NCBI GenBank assembly: GCA_035391225.1
Contig: DAOPKN010000002.1
Location: forward strand, 87,015 to 151,014
DNA length: 64,000 nt
Source of the DNA: DAOPKN01 sp035391225
GTDB taxonomy: Bacteria; Thermotogota; Thermotogae; MWEM01
Direction of reading: 5' to 3'
Position 1 is the stretch's first letter. Each line of letters begins with the position of its first letter. A program made the position numbers and the translations under genes. Positions 33,285 through 42,155 of the stretch are shown here, in pieces. The notes under the pieces were generated by a model. That model saw nothing but the letters and a program-made list of their open reading frames with translations, did not search any database and was not told where the DNA came from.

Positions 33285-33665
33285 GTGACGAAGAGAAACC
33301 AAGTGTACAAGTGTTCCCTTTGTGGGAACATTGTGGAAGTGTTGCACGAGGGAAAGGGCCAGCTGGTCTGTTGTGGCGAGCCCATGGAACTCTTGGAGGA
33401 GAAAACGGCGGAACAAGCGAACGAAAAACACGTACCCGTGGTACACCAATTGGAGAATGGCATCAAGGTGGTCGTGGGTTCTACCGTGCATCCCATGTTG
33501 GAAAACCACTTCATTGAGTGGATCGAGGTTTTGGATGGCAAAGGAGTGTATCGAAAGCATCTGCAACCCGGCGATGCCCCGGAATGTATCTTCGAGAACG
33601 TGGGAGACATCGTTCAAGTTCGAGAGCATTGCAACGTGCATGGCTTGTGGGTGTATAACGTATAA
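33285..33665 (+). CDS. dfx: Desulfoferrodoxin (superoxide reductase)
   Basis: 126 aa. The N-terminal desulforedoxin domain has CSLCG and VCCGEPM ligands (center I). The C-terminal neelaredoxin domain has HxxxxxH-type ligands around KHVPVVHQ and GSTVHPM, and the terminal CNVHGLW motif (center II). This is the two-centre class. It reduces superoxide to peroxide without making O2. The GTG start lies behind GGAAGGAGGAAGG. It is the last gene of the rubredoxin-fprA-dfx operon. Confidence 0.94.
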   Translation: MTKRNQVYKCSLCGNIVEVLHEGKGQLVCCGEPMELLEEKTAEQANEKHVPVVHQLENGIKVVVGSTVHPMLENHFIEWIEVLDGKGVYRKHLQPGDAPECIFENVGDIVQVREHCNVHGLWVYNV

Positions 33666-33671
33666 TTTCAC

Positions 33672-33702
33672 GGAAAAAGGGGGGGTTCCCCCCCCGTTTT
33701 CC
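33672..33702 (+). terminator. G7/C8 hairpin, probable intrinsic terminator
   Basis: GGAAAA and TTTTCC flank a run of seven G (33679-33685), two T and eight C (33688-33695), forming a near-perfect stem with T4 in its 3' arm. It lies 7 bp after dfx and 16 bp before yggS. It may end the oxygen-defence operon, or attenuate read-through into yggS-tsaD. Confidence 0.5.
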
Positions 33703-33717
33703 CCTGGGAGGCACACG

Positions 33718-34425
33718 ATGGATCTTTCGTATATCAAGGAAAACCTTGCCAAGGTAGAACGCGAAATCTGGGAATGCTGTGAACGAGCAGGAAGACCCCG
33801 AAAGGATGTTCGGTTAATCGCCGTGAGCAAAAACTTCGGCATTGAAAGCATCCGAAAGGCCAAGGAATATGGTCAAATCGATTTTGGGGAGAGCCGTGCG
33901 CAAGAGCTGCGAAAAAAAATGCGGCAGTTTCCCGTTTCCCTTTTGCGATGGCATTTCATTGGCCCGCTGCAAACCAACAAAGTGCGGTACGTTCTGGGAG
34001 GGACCGAATACGTGCATTCGGTAGATCGTTGGGATCTCGCCGAAGAGATGGAGAAACGCCTGGAGAAGCTGGGGATTTTCCAGAAAATCTTGATCGAAGT
34101 GAACACCTCGGGGGAAGAAACCAAGCATGGATTCCGGCCGGATCAATTGCGCAAGATCCTCGAGAAAATGGGGCAGTACACCCACATGGAAATTTGCGGG
34201 TTGATGACGATGGCGCCGTTCACCGACGACCAAGAGCGCATTCGTTCCAGCTTTCGCACGCTCCGAGAAACTCTTCAGGCGAATTCGCTTTTCTTCCAGA
34301 AGGAACAGCACCTCTCCATGGGGATGTCCGCGGATTTCCCGGTTGCCATTGAGGAAGGCGCCACGATGGTGCGTGTGGGTTCGCGGATTTTCGGAGACCG
34401 GTTTTCCGCGGAGTCGGGAGATTGA
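33718..34425 (+). CDS. YggS/PROSC-family PLP homeostasis protein
   Basis: 235 aa, single-domain alanine-racemase-like fold. The PLP lysine lies in LIAVSKNFG; HFIGPLQTNKVR, HSVDR, LIEVNTSGEETKHGF and LSMGMSADFPVAIEEGATMVRVGSR are all family signatures. It handles free PLP and vitamin B6/amino-acid balance rather than catalysing racemisation. The ATG at 33718 follows TGGGAGG. Its TGA overlaps the TTG of tsaD (TTGA). Confidence 0.92.
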   Translation: MDLSYIKENLAKVEREIWECCERAGRPRKDVRLIAVSKNFGIESIRKAKEYGQIDFGESRAQELRKKMRQFPVSLLRWHFIGPLQTNKVRYVLGGTEYVHSVDRWDLAEEMEKRLEKLGIFQKILIEVNTSGEETKHGFRPDQLRKILEKMGQYTHMEICGLMTMAPFTDDQERIRSSFRTLRETLQANSLFFQKEQHLSMGMSADFPVAIEEGATMVRVGSRIFGDRFSAESGD

Positions 34426-35429
34426 ACCATCCCTTTCGCCTACTTGCCGTAGAAACCTCCTGCGATGAAACCGCCGTTGCCATTCTTGAGCAGGGAACAC
34501 GTATCCTTTCCAACCAAGTTTCTTCGCAGGTACACATTCACGCGCGTTTCGGAGGGGTGGTTCCCGAAATTGCATCGCGAAAACACCTGGAAATCCTCCC
34601 GATCCTTTTGGAGAATGCCCTGACAGAAGCGGGCCTCGGCTTTTTCGACCTATCTGCGGTTTGCGCAACGCGTGGTCCGGGCTTGATTGGGGCTTTGCTC
34701 ACCGGTTTTTGTGCGGCAAAGGCCATATCTGCTTCCGTGGGCATCCCCTTTTACGGGGTAAACCACTTGCGGGGGCACGTGTTCGCCAACTTCCTGGATC
34801 ACCCTGACCTGGAACCTCCCTTTATCGTGTTACTGGTTTCCGGGGGGCACACGCAGATCCTCAAGATGCTTCCGGACAAAAGCCTCGTGCTGCTGGGAAA
34901 GACGTTGGATGATGCAGCGGGAGAGGCTTTTGACAAGGGGGCACGCTTGATGGGATTGGGGTATCCCGGAGGCCCGGAAATCGAAAAAGTGGCCCGGGAA
35001 GGTTGTTCCGATGGAACCCGCTTTCCGCGGCCCCTGCTGGACAAACCTACGCTGGATTTTTCCTTCAGTGGTTTGAAGACTTTCCTTCTGTACCATCTCC
35101 GAAAAAACCCCGGAATTTCCATTCCCCATACCGCATTCGGTTTCCAGGAGGCAATCGTGGAAGTACTCGTGGAAAAGAGCTTCCGCGCTGCCCGCAAAAA
35201 CGGGCTGGACAAGGTGGTATTTGCCGGAGGTGTTGCGGCCAACCGACGACTGCGGGAAGTGGCGCAACAGCGTGCCGAAAAATGGGGGTACCGAACGTAT
35301 TTTCCTTCCCCCGTTTTTTGCACGGATAACGCGGCAATGATCGCAGCCGCAGCATGGCACCGCGTACTTCACGATCAACCCGATTCGTTGGACCTTGCGG
35401 TGGACCCCGGGTTATCGATTTCTGCTTGA
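34422..35429 (+). CDS. tsaD: tRNA N6-threonylcarbamoyladenosine transferase TsaD
   Basis: 335 aa, TTG start. ASKHA fold with AVETSCDETAVA, the SRKHLE and ATRGPGLIGALLTG blocks, the metal-binding NHLRGH, LLVSGGHTQ, and the DDAAGEAFDKGARLMGLGYPGG signature. It transfers threonylcarbamoyl to A37 of ANN-decoding tRNAs, together with TsaB and TsaE, which are not in this window. Translation is coupled to yggS by a 4-bp overlap. Confidence 0.94.
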   Translation: MNHPFRLLAVETSCDETAVAILEQGTRILSNQVSSQVHIHARFGGVVPEIASRKHLEILPILLENALTEAGLGFFDLSAVCATRGPGLIGALLTGFCAAKAISASVGIPFYGVNHLRGHVFANFLDHPDLEPPFIVLLVSGGHTQILKMLPDKSLVLLGKTLDDAAGEAFDKGARLMGLGYPGGPEIEKVAREGCSDGTRFPRPLLDKPTLDFSFSGLKTFLLYHLRKNPGISIPHTAFGFQEAIVEVLVEKSFRAARKNGLDKVVFAGGVAANRRLREVAQQRAEKWGYRTYFPSPVFCTDNAAMIAAAAWHRVLHDQPDSLDLAVDPGLSISA

Positions 35430-35432
35430 CCG

Positions 35433-35441
35433 TGGTATAAT
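35433..35441 (+). promoter_or_regulatory. Extended -10 promoter, TGGTATAAT
   Basis: TGG plus perfect TATAAT (35436-35441), 20 bp before the ubiB ATG and directly after the tsaD stop. No -35. It probably starts the ubiB-to-pyk transcription unit. Confidence 0.6.
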
Positions 35442-35461
35442 CCCTCCGGGGTGGGTCGCCA

Positions 35462-37048
35462 ATGGAAAAGCACAAAACCGGAAACAAAACCAAAATATCG
35501 GATCGCCGCCGTTTTTTCGAGATCATGGAAGTGCTTTCCAAGTATGGCCTTTCGTACATCTTTTCGCGTTTCCGAATTCGAAAGCATCCCAAGGACCGCG
35601 GGGTACGTGTTCGGAAAGCGCTCGAAGAATTGGGCACGACCTTCATCAAGCTGGGGCAAATGCTGTCCACGCGTTACGACCTTCTTCCCGTGGATATTAT
35701 CCTGGAACTGACCAAGCTGCAGGACGATGTGCCCCCCATTTCCTTCGTCGAGTACCAGCAGGTTTTGCAGCAGGCATACTCCTCCGTGCAGGAGGTGTTC
35801 CTGTACATCGAGCCAAATCCACTCGGAGCGGCTTCCATTGCCCAAGTGCATCGCGCTTTGCTGTTGGATGGCAGCGAGGTGGTGGTGAAAGTCCGTCGAC
35901 CGGGGATACCCGAACAGGTCGACCGGGATATCCAGGTGTTGAAGGGCATCGCTTCCTTTGCCCAGCATTTTCCCCTTTTCCGTGATTTTGACTTGCAAGG
36001 AATCGTGGAAGATTTCGGTATGGGCGTGCGCCGGGAAATGAACTTCTTGCACGAGGCCAAGGCCTTGGAGCGATTCAACCGGGCTTTTCGCCTCAATGAT
36101 ACGGTTTTTGCCCCGGTTCCCGTGATGGAGCATTGCCGGGAGGACGTACTCGTGATGCAGTACATTCCCGGAATCAAGTTTTCGGAGTTGATTGCCAAGA
36201 GCGCCAAGGAGCTTCCCTTCCAAGTGGATGTCCCGAAAATGGTGGAGCAGGGAGCCGATGCCATGTTCCAACAAAGCTTCGTGCTGGGTTTTTTGCACGG
36301 GGACCCGCATCCCGGCAACTTGATTGCCACCAGGGATGGCAAGCTCTTCTTCATCGACTTTGGGCAGGTTAACCTCATCGACAAGCATACGCGCCACTTC
36401 CTGATGGAAATGGTTTTTGCCATCACCCGCCGCGATGCGGAGTTGATGACACAGATATTGATTGAACACTTCCCCATGAAAAACGAAGATTTCTTCTGCA
36501 CGGATGTCAAGGGCCTCTTCTCGGAGTACTATGGCAAACCCCTCTCGGAATTCAACATGAGCGAAATGGTGTTGGAAGTGTTCAAGTTGATTCGCAAGTA
36601 CCACATCCAGGTCCCTTCCCAACTCCTGCTCATGGGCAAGATCATCCTGATGATCGAAAGCATTGCACGCCGGTTGGACCCGGGGTTCAACGCCATCGCC
36701 TTTACCGAAAACTACCTGCAGAAACGTTGGCCCAGCCTTTTCGCGGACCGCCTTCAAGAGCTCAAGGAAATGGCGCTCTGGAAATTCCTCATGCTTCCCC
36801 GTCGCTGGAACGACCTGGAAAAGTTCTTCGAATCGGGGAAATTGAAGATGGATATCCAAGCCTCCCGTGTGGAACGACTGCTGTACGGCTTGCGCCTTTC
36901 GGTGAACAGTTTGGCGGTGAGCATAATCATCGCCGCACTGCTGATTAGCATCAACAATTTCAAAAACCAGACCATCGCCTACCTCGCGGTGGTCTTGTTA
37001 GGTGTTTTCCTGGTATACGAAATCCTTTTTGGAGAAAGGAGAGGGTAA
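35462..37048 (+). CDS. UbiB/ABC1/ADCK-family atypical kinase
   Basis: 528 aa. It has a KxGQ motif (TFIKLGQMLSTR), an Ala-rich loop (GAASIAQVHRALL), a VAIK-type lysine in VVVKVRRPG, a catalytic-type HGDPHPGNL and a DFG-like IDFGQ. Two C-terminal membrane helices (~470-525) anchor it. Family members support isoprenoid-lipid (often quinone) metabolism through an ATPase activity. No quinone gene is nearby, so the lipid target is open. It is followed 3 bp later by a phasin-like gene. Confidence 0.88.
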   Translation: MEKHKTGNKTKISDRRRFFEIMEVLSKYGLSYIFSRFRIRKHPKDRGVRVRKALEELGTTFIKLGQMLSTRYDLLPVDIILELTKLQDDVPPISFVEYQQVLQQAYSSVQEVFLYIEPNPLGAASIAQVHRALLLDGSEVVVKVRRPGIPEQVDRDIQVLKGIASFAQHFPLFRDFDLQGIVEDFGMGVRREMNFLHEAKALERFNRAFRLNDTVFAPVPVMEHCREDVLVMQYIPGIKFSELIAKSAKELPFQVDVPKMVEQGADAMFQQSFVLGFLHGDPHPGNLIATRDGKLFFIDFGQVNLIDKHTRHFLMEMVFAITRRDAELMTQILIEHFPMKNEDFFCTDVKGLFSEYYGKPLSEFNMSEMVLEVFKLIRKYHIQVPSQLLLMGKIILMIESIARRLDPGFNAIAFTENYLQKRWPSLFADRLQELKEMALWKFLMLPRRWNDLEKFFESGKLKMDIQASRVERLLYGLRLSVNSLAVSIIIAALLISINNFKNQTIAYLAVVLLGVFLVYEILFGERRG

Positions 37049-37051
37049 AAA

Positions 37052-37447
37052 ATGTCACTCTTCGACGATGCATTCTACCTCGGAATTGGAGCAATGGCAC
37101 GTATGAAAAAGGGTCTGGAAAACCTGGTGGAACAGGGGAAAATTTCCCGGGAAGAAGCCCAGCGCATGTTTGAGGACCTGAAAAACCAGGACATCAAGGA
37201 CGAGAAACTCACCCCGTTGTCTCTTGCGCTTGGCTTCTCGATGTACACGCAGAACCGCATCAAAGAGATGCTCGATGACTTGCAGCAAGCCGGGAAGATC
37301 TCGGCAAATGAGGCGAAAAAGTACTACGAGAAGTACGTACCGCAAGAAAGCGAGGAAAAGGAGAAACCGGAGTTTGCAACCCGCGAAGACCTTGCGAACG
37401 TGCTCAAGAAACTGGAGGAAATCCAGGCCAAGTTGGAAAAAGAGTAG
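37052..37447 (+). CDS. Phasin-like coiled-coil protein
   Basis: 131 aa, almost wholly helical. Two similar segments, NLVEQGKISREEAQRMFEDL and DLQQAGKISANEAKKYYEKY, look like an internal duplication, followed by a Lys/Glu-rich coiled tail. This matches the phasin / polyhydroxyalkanoate-regulator-like family often found beside ubiB. No PHA synthase is present here. GGAGAAAGGAGAGGG precedes the ATG. Confidence 0.65.
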   Translation: MSLFDDAFYLGIGAMARMKKGLENLVEQGKISREEAQRMFEDLKNQDIKDEKLTPLSLALGFSMYTQNRIKEMLDDLQQAGKISANEAKKYYEKYVPQESEEKEKPEFATREDLANVLKKLEEIQAKLEKE

Positions 37448-37462
37448 GCTGTCACCGGTTCC

Positions 37463-38074
37463 ATGAGTTCAGGCTTCGTGCTGCTGATTGTTTTTGGAAC
37501 CCTGGCCGTGTTATCGGTGGGGATCTTCATCTTTGCGCGCCAGTTTCGCAAAAGGATGGAAAACCCCCAAATTGATTACGAGGAGTTTGAGGAAAGGGTA
37601 CTAAACCTGGTGAGCCGCTTCCAGCACATCTCCGCCACGCGGCTGTCTGCCTTGGAACAGAAAATCGAAGAGATTTCCGGGGTACTCAAGAAAGCCAACC
37701 AGTCCTACTTCCAGCTATCCGCGCTTTTGGGGGACATCGCAAAAGCGCGGGTGGAGCTGGAATCGTTGCACGATCGCTGGGAACAGTTGTCCCCCGGTTC
37801 GTTGCAAGGTCCGAGCCAGCCTCCCGCTTTCTCGCGGGAGGAAAGGGAATCCTCCGCCATCTCCGCGGATGCGCACACGCCACTTCCGCTGGAGGAAGGA
37901 AACGAAACGGAAGTGTCCCCACCGCAAATGGATCTCTCCCAAAGCTCCATCGAGCACAAGATCCTGAACCTTTCCTCGGAAGGCCATTCTGCGGATGAGA
38001 TTGCCCGGCAACTGGAGATCGGACGAGGGGAAGTGCGGTTGGTGCTGGAGCTATTCCGGAAAAAATCCGGCTAA
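37463..38074 (+). CDS. Bitopic protein with coiled coil and C-terminal helix-turn-helix (DUF6115-like)
   Basis: 203 aa. One N-terminal membrane helix (~5-25), a coiled coil (~45-110), a low-complexity acidic linker, and a C-terminal ~45-residue HTH-like unit (ILNLSSEGHSADEIARQLEIG then GEVRLVLELF) as seen in DUF6115/DUF2802 proteins. The function of that family is unknown. It may join the membrane to a DNA or protein partner. The ribosome site is weak, so translation may be coupled to the upstream gene. Confidence 0.55.
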   Translation: MSSGFVLLIVFGTLAVLSVGIFIFARQFRKRMENPQIDYEEFEERVLNLVSRFQHISATRLSALEQKIEEISGVLKKANQSYFQLSALLGDIAKARVELESLHDRWEQLSPGSLQGPSQPPAFSREERESSAISADAHTPLPLEEGNETEVSPPQMDLSQSSIEHKILNLSSEGHSADEIARQLEIGRGEVRLVLELFRKKSG

Positions 38075-38092
38075 ATGCATTGAGGGAGAAAA

Positions 38093-38593
38093 ATGGTTCG
38101 AAGCATACTACGTGAGAAATCGTTCGAGTTTTTCGAGATCCTGCGCTACGACCGATCGGATTGGTTTGGGTTTTGGAAATCCTTTCGGCGAAAAAACGGT
38201 TGGTTGTATGACAGCTACCTGGGACATCACCAGATGGGGGATGAAGAGCAGGAGGAACGGCTTCTCTCGCTCTCTCGTCCCTTCTTGGACCAGCTGTACC
38301 AAAAGAACCTGGAATGCCATCGCCTCAAAGGCAAAACCCTTCGGGCCATTTCCCCGCATATCCAGGAACTGGAGTTGGAACGTTCGGATTTCACCTTGTT
38401 CCTCGTGGGCGCGCTGGGGATCGAAGCCTACACGATCGCACGAAAGCAGGACCATGCCATGGTTTTCCTGGACTTGGTCGCACTGGAAAAATGGGGGAAA
38501 TTGGAAGGCCTTCCGGAGATCGCGCTGGAAGCGGCCCGAAAGGCAAGAACCTACATGGACAATGTGGAGAGAAAAGGAGGGGGTGCCCCGTGA
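38093..38593 (+). CDS. Conserved-looking protein of unknown function
   Basis: 166 aa, soluble, rich in aromatic and charged residues, with no signal peptide or known motif. The N-terminus (EFFEILRYDRSDWFGFWKSF) is unusually aromatic and the C-terminal half is helical. It is real by context: ATG with GAGGGAG upstream, 18 bp from the previous gene and a GTGA overlap with pfkA, so it is translated with the glycolytic genes. I do not recognise it. Confidence 0.5.
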   Translation: MVRSILREKSFEFFEILRYDRSDWFGFWKSFRRKNGWLYDSYLGHHQMGDEEQEERLLSLSRPFLDQLYQKNLECHRLKGKTLRAISPHIQELELERSDFTLFLVGALGIEAYTIARKQDHAMVFLDLVALEKWGKLEGLPEIALEAARKARTYMDNVERKGGGAP

Positions 38594-39555
38594 GCATCAA
38601 GAAAATCGGAGTGGTTACCAGTGGAGGAGATTCTCCGGGTATGAACGCGGCAGTTCGAGCGGCCGTACGCTTTGGCATCAAGCAGGGATTCGAAATGTAC
38701 GGTATTTCCCGGGGGTATGCCGGAATCTTGGACGAAGAAATCAAACCAATGGAATACCGGGATGTGGCCGGGATTATGGAAAAAGGTGGTACCGTGTTGC
38801 GAACGGCACGTTGCCCGGAGTTCAAGGTTCCGAGCGTGCGGGAAGAAGCCGCCCAAATCCTTCGGAAACATGGGATCGATGCGTTGATCGTGATCGGTGG
38901 GGATGGCAGCCTAACCGGTGCCCAATACCTGTTCCAGGACCATGAGATCCCCTGCGTAGGCATTCCCGGAAGCATTGACAACGATATCTACGGCACCGAT
39001 ATGTGCATCGGGGTGGATACCTGCTTGAACACCGTTATGGATGCAGTGCAGAAACTCAAGGATACCGCCTCTTCCCACGAACGGGCTTTCATCGTGGAAG
39101 TCATGGGCCGTGAGTGTGGATACATCGCGCTGATGTCCGCCATTATCACCGGAGCCGAGGCAGCCATCGTTCCCGAAGTGCCGGTGGACTACGACAAACT
39201 GGCCGAAAGGTTGTTGGAAGAGAGAAAGCGCGGAAAGATCAACAGCATCATCCTGGTGGCCGAAGGGGCGGCAAGTGCACACACCGTTTCGCGGCACCTC
39301 GAACACAAGATCGGGTACGAAACGCGCATAACGATCTTGGGGCACGTGCAAAGGGGTGGAGCCCCGTCTGCCTTCGACCGTATCCTGGCAACAAGGATGG
39401 GAATCCACGCCGTCCAAGCCATTCAAAATGGCGAGTACGGGGTCATGATCGGTTTGCAATCCACCGAGATGAAACGGGTTCCGTTCACGGAAGTGCTGGG
39501 GAATCAGAAAAAATTGAACATGAACCTGTTCGAGATTTCCTACTTGCTCTCTTGA
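38590..39555 (+). CDS. pfkA: ATP-dependent 6-phosphofructokinase
   Basis: 321 aa, the bacterial PfkA length. It has TSGGDSPGMNAAVR, GGDGSLTGA (the Gly form that marks ATP rather than pyrophosphate use), PGSIDND (catalytic Asp, with Ser where Thr is usual), EVMGRECGYIA and LGHVQRGG. It phosphorylates fructose-6-phosphate. The GTG start overlaps the previous TGA. pyk follows 16 bp later, so the two committed glycolytic kinases are co-expressed. Confidence 0.95.
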   Translation: MSIKKIGVVTSGGDSPGMNAAVRAAVRFGIKQGFEMYGISRGYAGILDEEIKPMEYRDVAGIMEKGGTVLRTARCPEFKVPSVREEAAQILRKHGIDALIVIGGDGSLTGAQYLFQDHEIPCVGIPGSIDNDIYGTDMCIGVDTCLNTVMDAVQKLKDTASSHERAFIVEVMGRECGYIALMSAIITGAEAAIVPEVPVDYDKLAERLLEERKRGKINSIILVAEGAASAHTVSRHLEHKIGYETRITILGHVQRGGAPSAFDRILATRMGIHAVQAIQNGEYGVMIGLQSTEMKRVPFTEVLGNQKKLNMNLFEISYLLS

Positions 39556-39571
39556 GGGAGAAGGTGAAACA

Positions 39572-41011
39572 ATGAGCGCGGGTCGGTACCGAAGAACCAA
39601 GATCGTGAGCACGTTGGGCCCGGTGAGTTCCAGCGAAGAAATGATCACCCACTTGATCCAGGATGGGGTGAACGTTTTTCGCCTAAACTCTTCGCACGGG
39701 CAAGTGGAGGAGCACCGGAAGATCATCCATCGTATCCAGCGCATCCGGAAAGAGCTGCAAACCCCGGTGGGAATCCTGGTGGACCTGGAGGGCCCCAAGA
39801 TTCGGACCGGGCACTTTGACCGGGACGAAGTGGAACTCGTGGAAGGGCAACCCTTTTTCCTGACTGCCCAGGAAATCCGGGGAGATCAAAACGGCGTTTC
39901 CATTAGCTACCCCCAGTTGCCGAAGGAAGTACATTCCGGCGACATCATTTTGCTCTACGACGGCTTGGTGGGGTTGAAAGTGTTGGAAAGCGACGGCGTG
40001 ACCATCAAAACCATCGTGCAAAATTCCGGCACCCTTTCCCACCGAAAAGGAATCAACGTTCCGGGAGTCGACATCGGTCTTCCCCCGCTTACGGACAAGG
40101 ACCTGGAATTTCTCCGCTTGGCTGTGGAAAACGACGTGGAGTACGTGGCCCAGTCTTTCGTGCGCCGCCCCGACGATATCGACCTATGCCGCGAAGAAAT
40201 CCGGAAACTGCAGGGAGATATTCCCATCATCGCCAAGATCGAAACCCGCCAGGCAATGGGATACCTCAAAAGCATCCTGTACCGGGCGAACGGCGTCATG
40301 GTGGCGAGGGGAGACCTTGGGGTGGAAATCCCCACGGAAGACGTTCCGCTCGCGCAAAAAAAGATCATTCGCATGGCAAACCAAGAGAGCAAGCCCGTGA
40401 TTACCGCGACGCAGATGCTGGAATCCATGATCGAGAATCCCCGCCCCACCCGGGCGGAAGCCTCTGACATAGCCAATGCCATCATCGATGGTACCGATGC
40501 CATCATGCTCTCCGCGGAGACCACGGTGGGAAAGCATCCGCGAGAGTCGGTGCAGGTCATGGACCACATTGCCTTGCGCATCGAGGAGCACCTCGACGAG
40601 CTGAAAAGCGAGTACCGCGGGGAAGATCTCTTCCTGGAAGCTTTGTTGGATTCCGAGGAAGAAGCCATTTCCCGTGCTTGCTGGGACATCAGCCGACAAT
40701 TGGAAATCCGGGTGATTATCACCTCCACCGTGACCGGAAAAACCGCCCGTCAAGTATCCAAGTACCGTCCCAACGCCATGCTCGTCGGAACCACCCCCGA
40801 TCCCCGCACCTATTTCCGCCTTGCACTCGTCTGGGGTGTTCTTCCCGTGCTCATCCACAAAACCAACAGCACCGACGAAATGATTGAAAAATCCGTACAG
40901 ACCATCGTGGACGGCAACTTGATTCGCCGCGGGGAAAGGGTGATTATCACCGCCGGCATTCCCTGGGGCCACGCGGGGACCACGAACCTGCTCAAGATCC
41001 ATGTGTGTTGA
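39572..41011 (+). CDS. pyk: Pyruvate kinase
   Basis: 479 aa. It shows TKIVSTLGPVS, NVFRLNSSHG, DLEGPKIRTG, the active-site block VARGDLGVEIP, ITATQMLESMIENPRPTRAE and DAIMLSAET, plus a C-terminal allosteric domain. It converts PEP to pyruvate with ATP formation. GAGGGAG stands before the ATG. Its last 11 bp overlap the next reading frame. Confidence 0.95.
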   Translation: MSAGRYRRTKIVSTLGPVSSSEEMITHLIQDGVNVFRLNSSHGQVEEHRKIIHRIQRIRKELQTPVGILVDLEGPKIRTGHFDRDEVELVEGQPFFLTAQEIRGDQNGVSISYPQLPKEVHSGDIILLYDGLVGLKVLESDGVTIKTIVQNSGTLSHRKGINVPGVDIGLPPLTDKDLEFLRLAVENDVEYVAQSFVRRPDDIDLCREEIRKLQGDIPIIAKIETRQAMGYLKSILYRANGVMVARGDLGVEIPTEDVPLAQKKIIRMANQESKPVITATQMLESMIENPRPTRAEASDIANAIIDGTDAIMLSAETTVGKHPRESVQVMDHIALRIEEHLDELKSEYRGEDLFLEALLDSEEEAISRACWDISRQLEIRVIITSTVTGKTARQVSKYRPNAMLVGTTPDPRTYFRLALVWGVLPVLIHKTNSTDEMIEKSVQTIVDGNLIRRGERVIITAGIPWGHAGTTNLLKIHVC

Positions 41012-42155
41012 GCGCCGAAAAAGCCTTCGGTGGCTGCTTTTGCTTTCCCTGCTGCTTCCGCTCTCACTCTTTTCGCAAGGGTTGCAGATCGCCTACGCTT
41101 CGGGCATGGAAAAACAGCAGCTGCAAAACGCGCAAAAATGGGTTCAAGTGCTGCAAGACCATTGGAGTGCCTGGGGTTTCTCCCTGCCCGCGGGTACAGG
41201 AGTATCGCTGCGAGTTGTCACCGGAGAAAACGGGGAAGCCGTTTTGGAACTAACGGAACGTTCTGGTCCGGAGTTTCGCATTCCCTTGGAACAGGAGAAC
41301 ACCGCGGACCTTTTGTACTCCGCCGCGCTGGACATGGCGCAGTGGGTTTCCCTACAGCAATTCCTTGCGCAACCGGGAAAAGGCAAGGCCATTCCCCTCA
41401 CCTTTTCCGAGCACGTCTACGAGTACCCCGGCTTTTCCGACACGGGGGCACACTTTTTGTACGTTTCTGACCGGAGAACGGGGAACACCAATACCTGGAT
41501 CCGCGACATGGAAACGGGGGAGCACTTCCCCGTGGTCCTGCCGGAATTGGCGGAGACCTTCCCCGTGCTGGTGGAAGGCAAGCTCTTTTTCCTGCAAAGC
41601 GGTTCTTCCTACTGGTCGCTGCATTGGATGGACCCTTGGAACCCTACGGGGTTTCCCTCCGTGGAAATCGCCCGGGGACAGATCAACTGCATCCGTTCGT
41701 TCGGGGGTTTCGTCTTTTTCTCCGAAGGAAATGTCGTGTTCCGCGTGCATCCCCTAACCGGGCAAAAGTACCCCGAGCCGTTTTGCGTGAGCCCTTTTCC
41801 CATCCAATCCTTCGATGTTTCCGAAACGTACGTGGTGGTTTCTGCCTTGCAGGATGCCCAATTTGATCTTTCCCTTTTCCACCTCGAAAGCCAGAATTGG
41901 GTGCCACTGACGAAAACACCCGCAAACGAAATGGATGTCCGCTTTTCCCCGGATCGAAAGGGGGTCCTATTCAGCGCGAACCCGCAGAATCGGTTCAAGA
42001 TCCACTACCTGGGTTTCGAGAGCAACACCGTGCGTGCCCTTTCCGTTGGGGAAGGCGACGATTTCTACCCCTGTTTTCTCCCCAGTGGGGAAGGGGTACT
42101 GTTTTGCCGCTACTTGGAAAAACGGGAGCCCATCCTCTACGGAGTGGGTTTTTGA
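41001..42155 (+). CDS. Secreted TolB-like beta-propeller protein
   Basis: 384 aa with a signal peptide (hydrophobic core LLLLSLLLPLSLFS, ~11-25). After a ~110-residue alpha/beta domain, repeated WD/PD40-like strands appear (GAHFLYVSDRRTGNTNTW, VRFSPDRKGVLFSA, DDFYPCFLPSGEGVLF), as in TolB-type propellers. It is probably a periplasmic binding or scaffold protein; no Tol/Pal genes are nearby. It starts inside the end of pyk and its 3' end overlaps the convergent epimerase-like gene by 19 bp. Confidence 0.65.
   Translation: MCVERRKSLRWLLLLSLLLPLSLFSQGLQIAYASGMEKQQLQNAQKWVQVLQDHWSAWGFSLPAGTGVSLRVVTGENGEAVLELTERSGPEFRIPLEQENTADLLYSAALDMAQWVSLQQFLAQPGKGKAIPLTFSEHVYEYPGFSDTGAHFLYVSDRRTGNTNTWIRDMETGEHFPVVLPELAETFPVLVEGKLFFLQSGSSYWSLHWMDPWNPTGFPSVEIARGQINCIRSFGGFVFFSEGNVVFRVHPLTGQKYPEPFCVSPFPIQSFDVSETYVVVSALQDAQFDLSLFHLESQNWVPLTKTPANEMDVRFSPDRKGVLFSANPQNRFKIHYLGFESNTVRALSVGEGDDFYPCFLPSGEGVLFCRYLEKREPILYGVGF

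Noticed and set aside
34422..35429. HLRGH in TsaD as a broken metal site
   Set aside because: The metal-binding His pair with HxxGH spacing is intact; the middle residues vary in the family.
35375..36859. A 494-codon minus-strand frame opposite ubiB
   Set aside because: Shadow of the UbiB reading frame; composition is His/Gln-rich and no family is recognisable.
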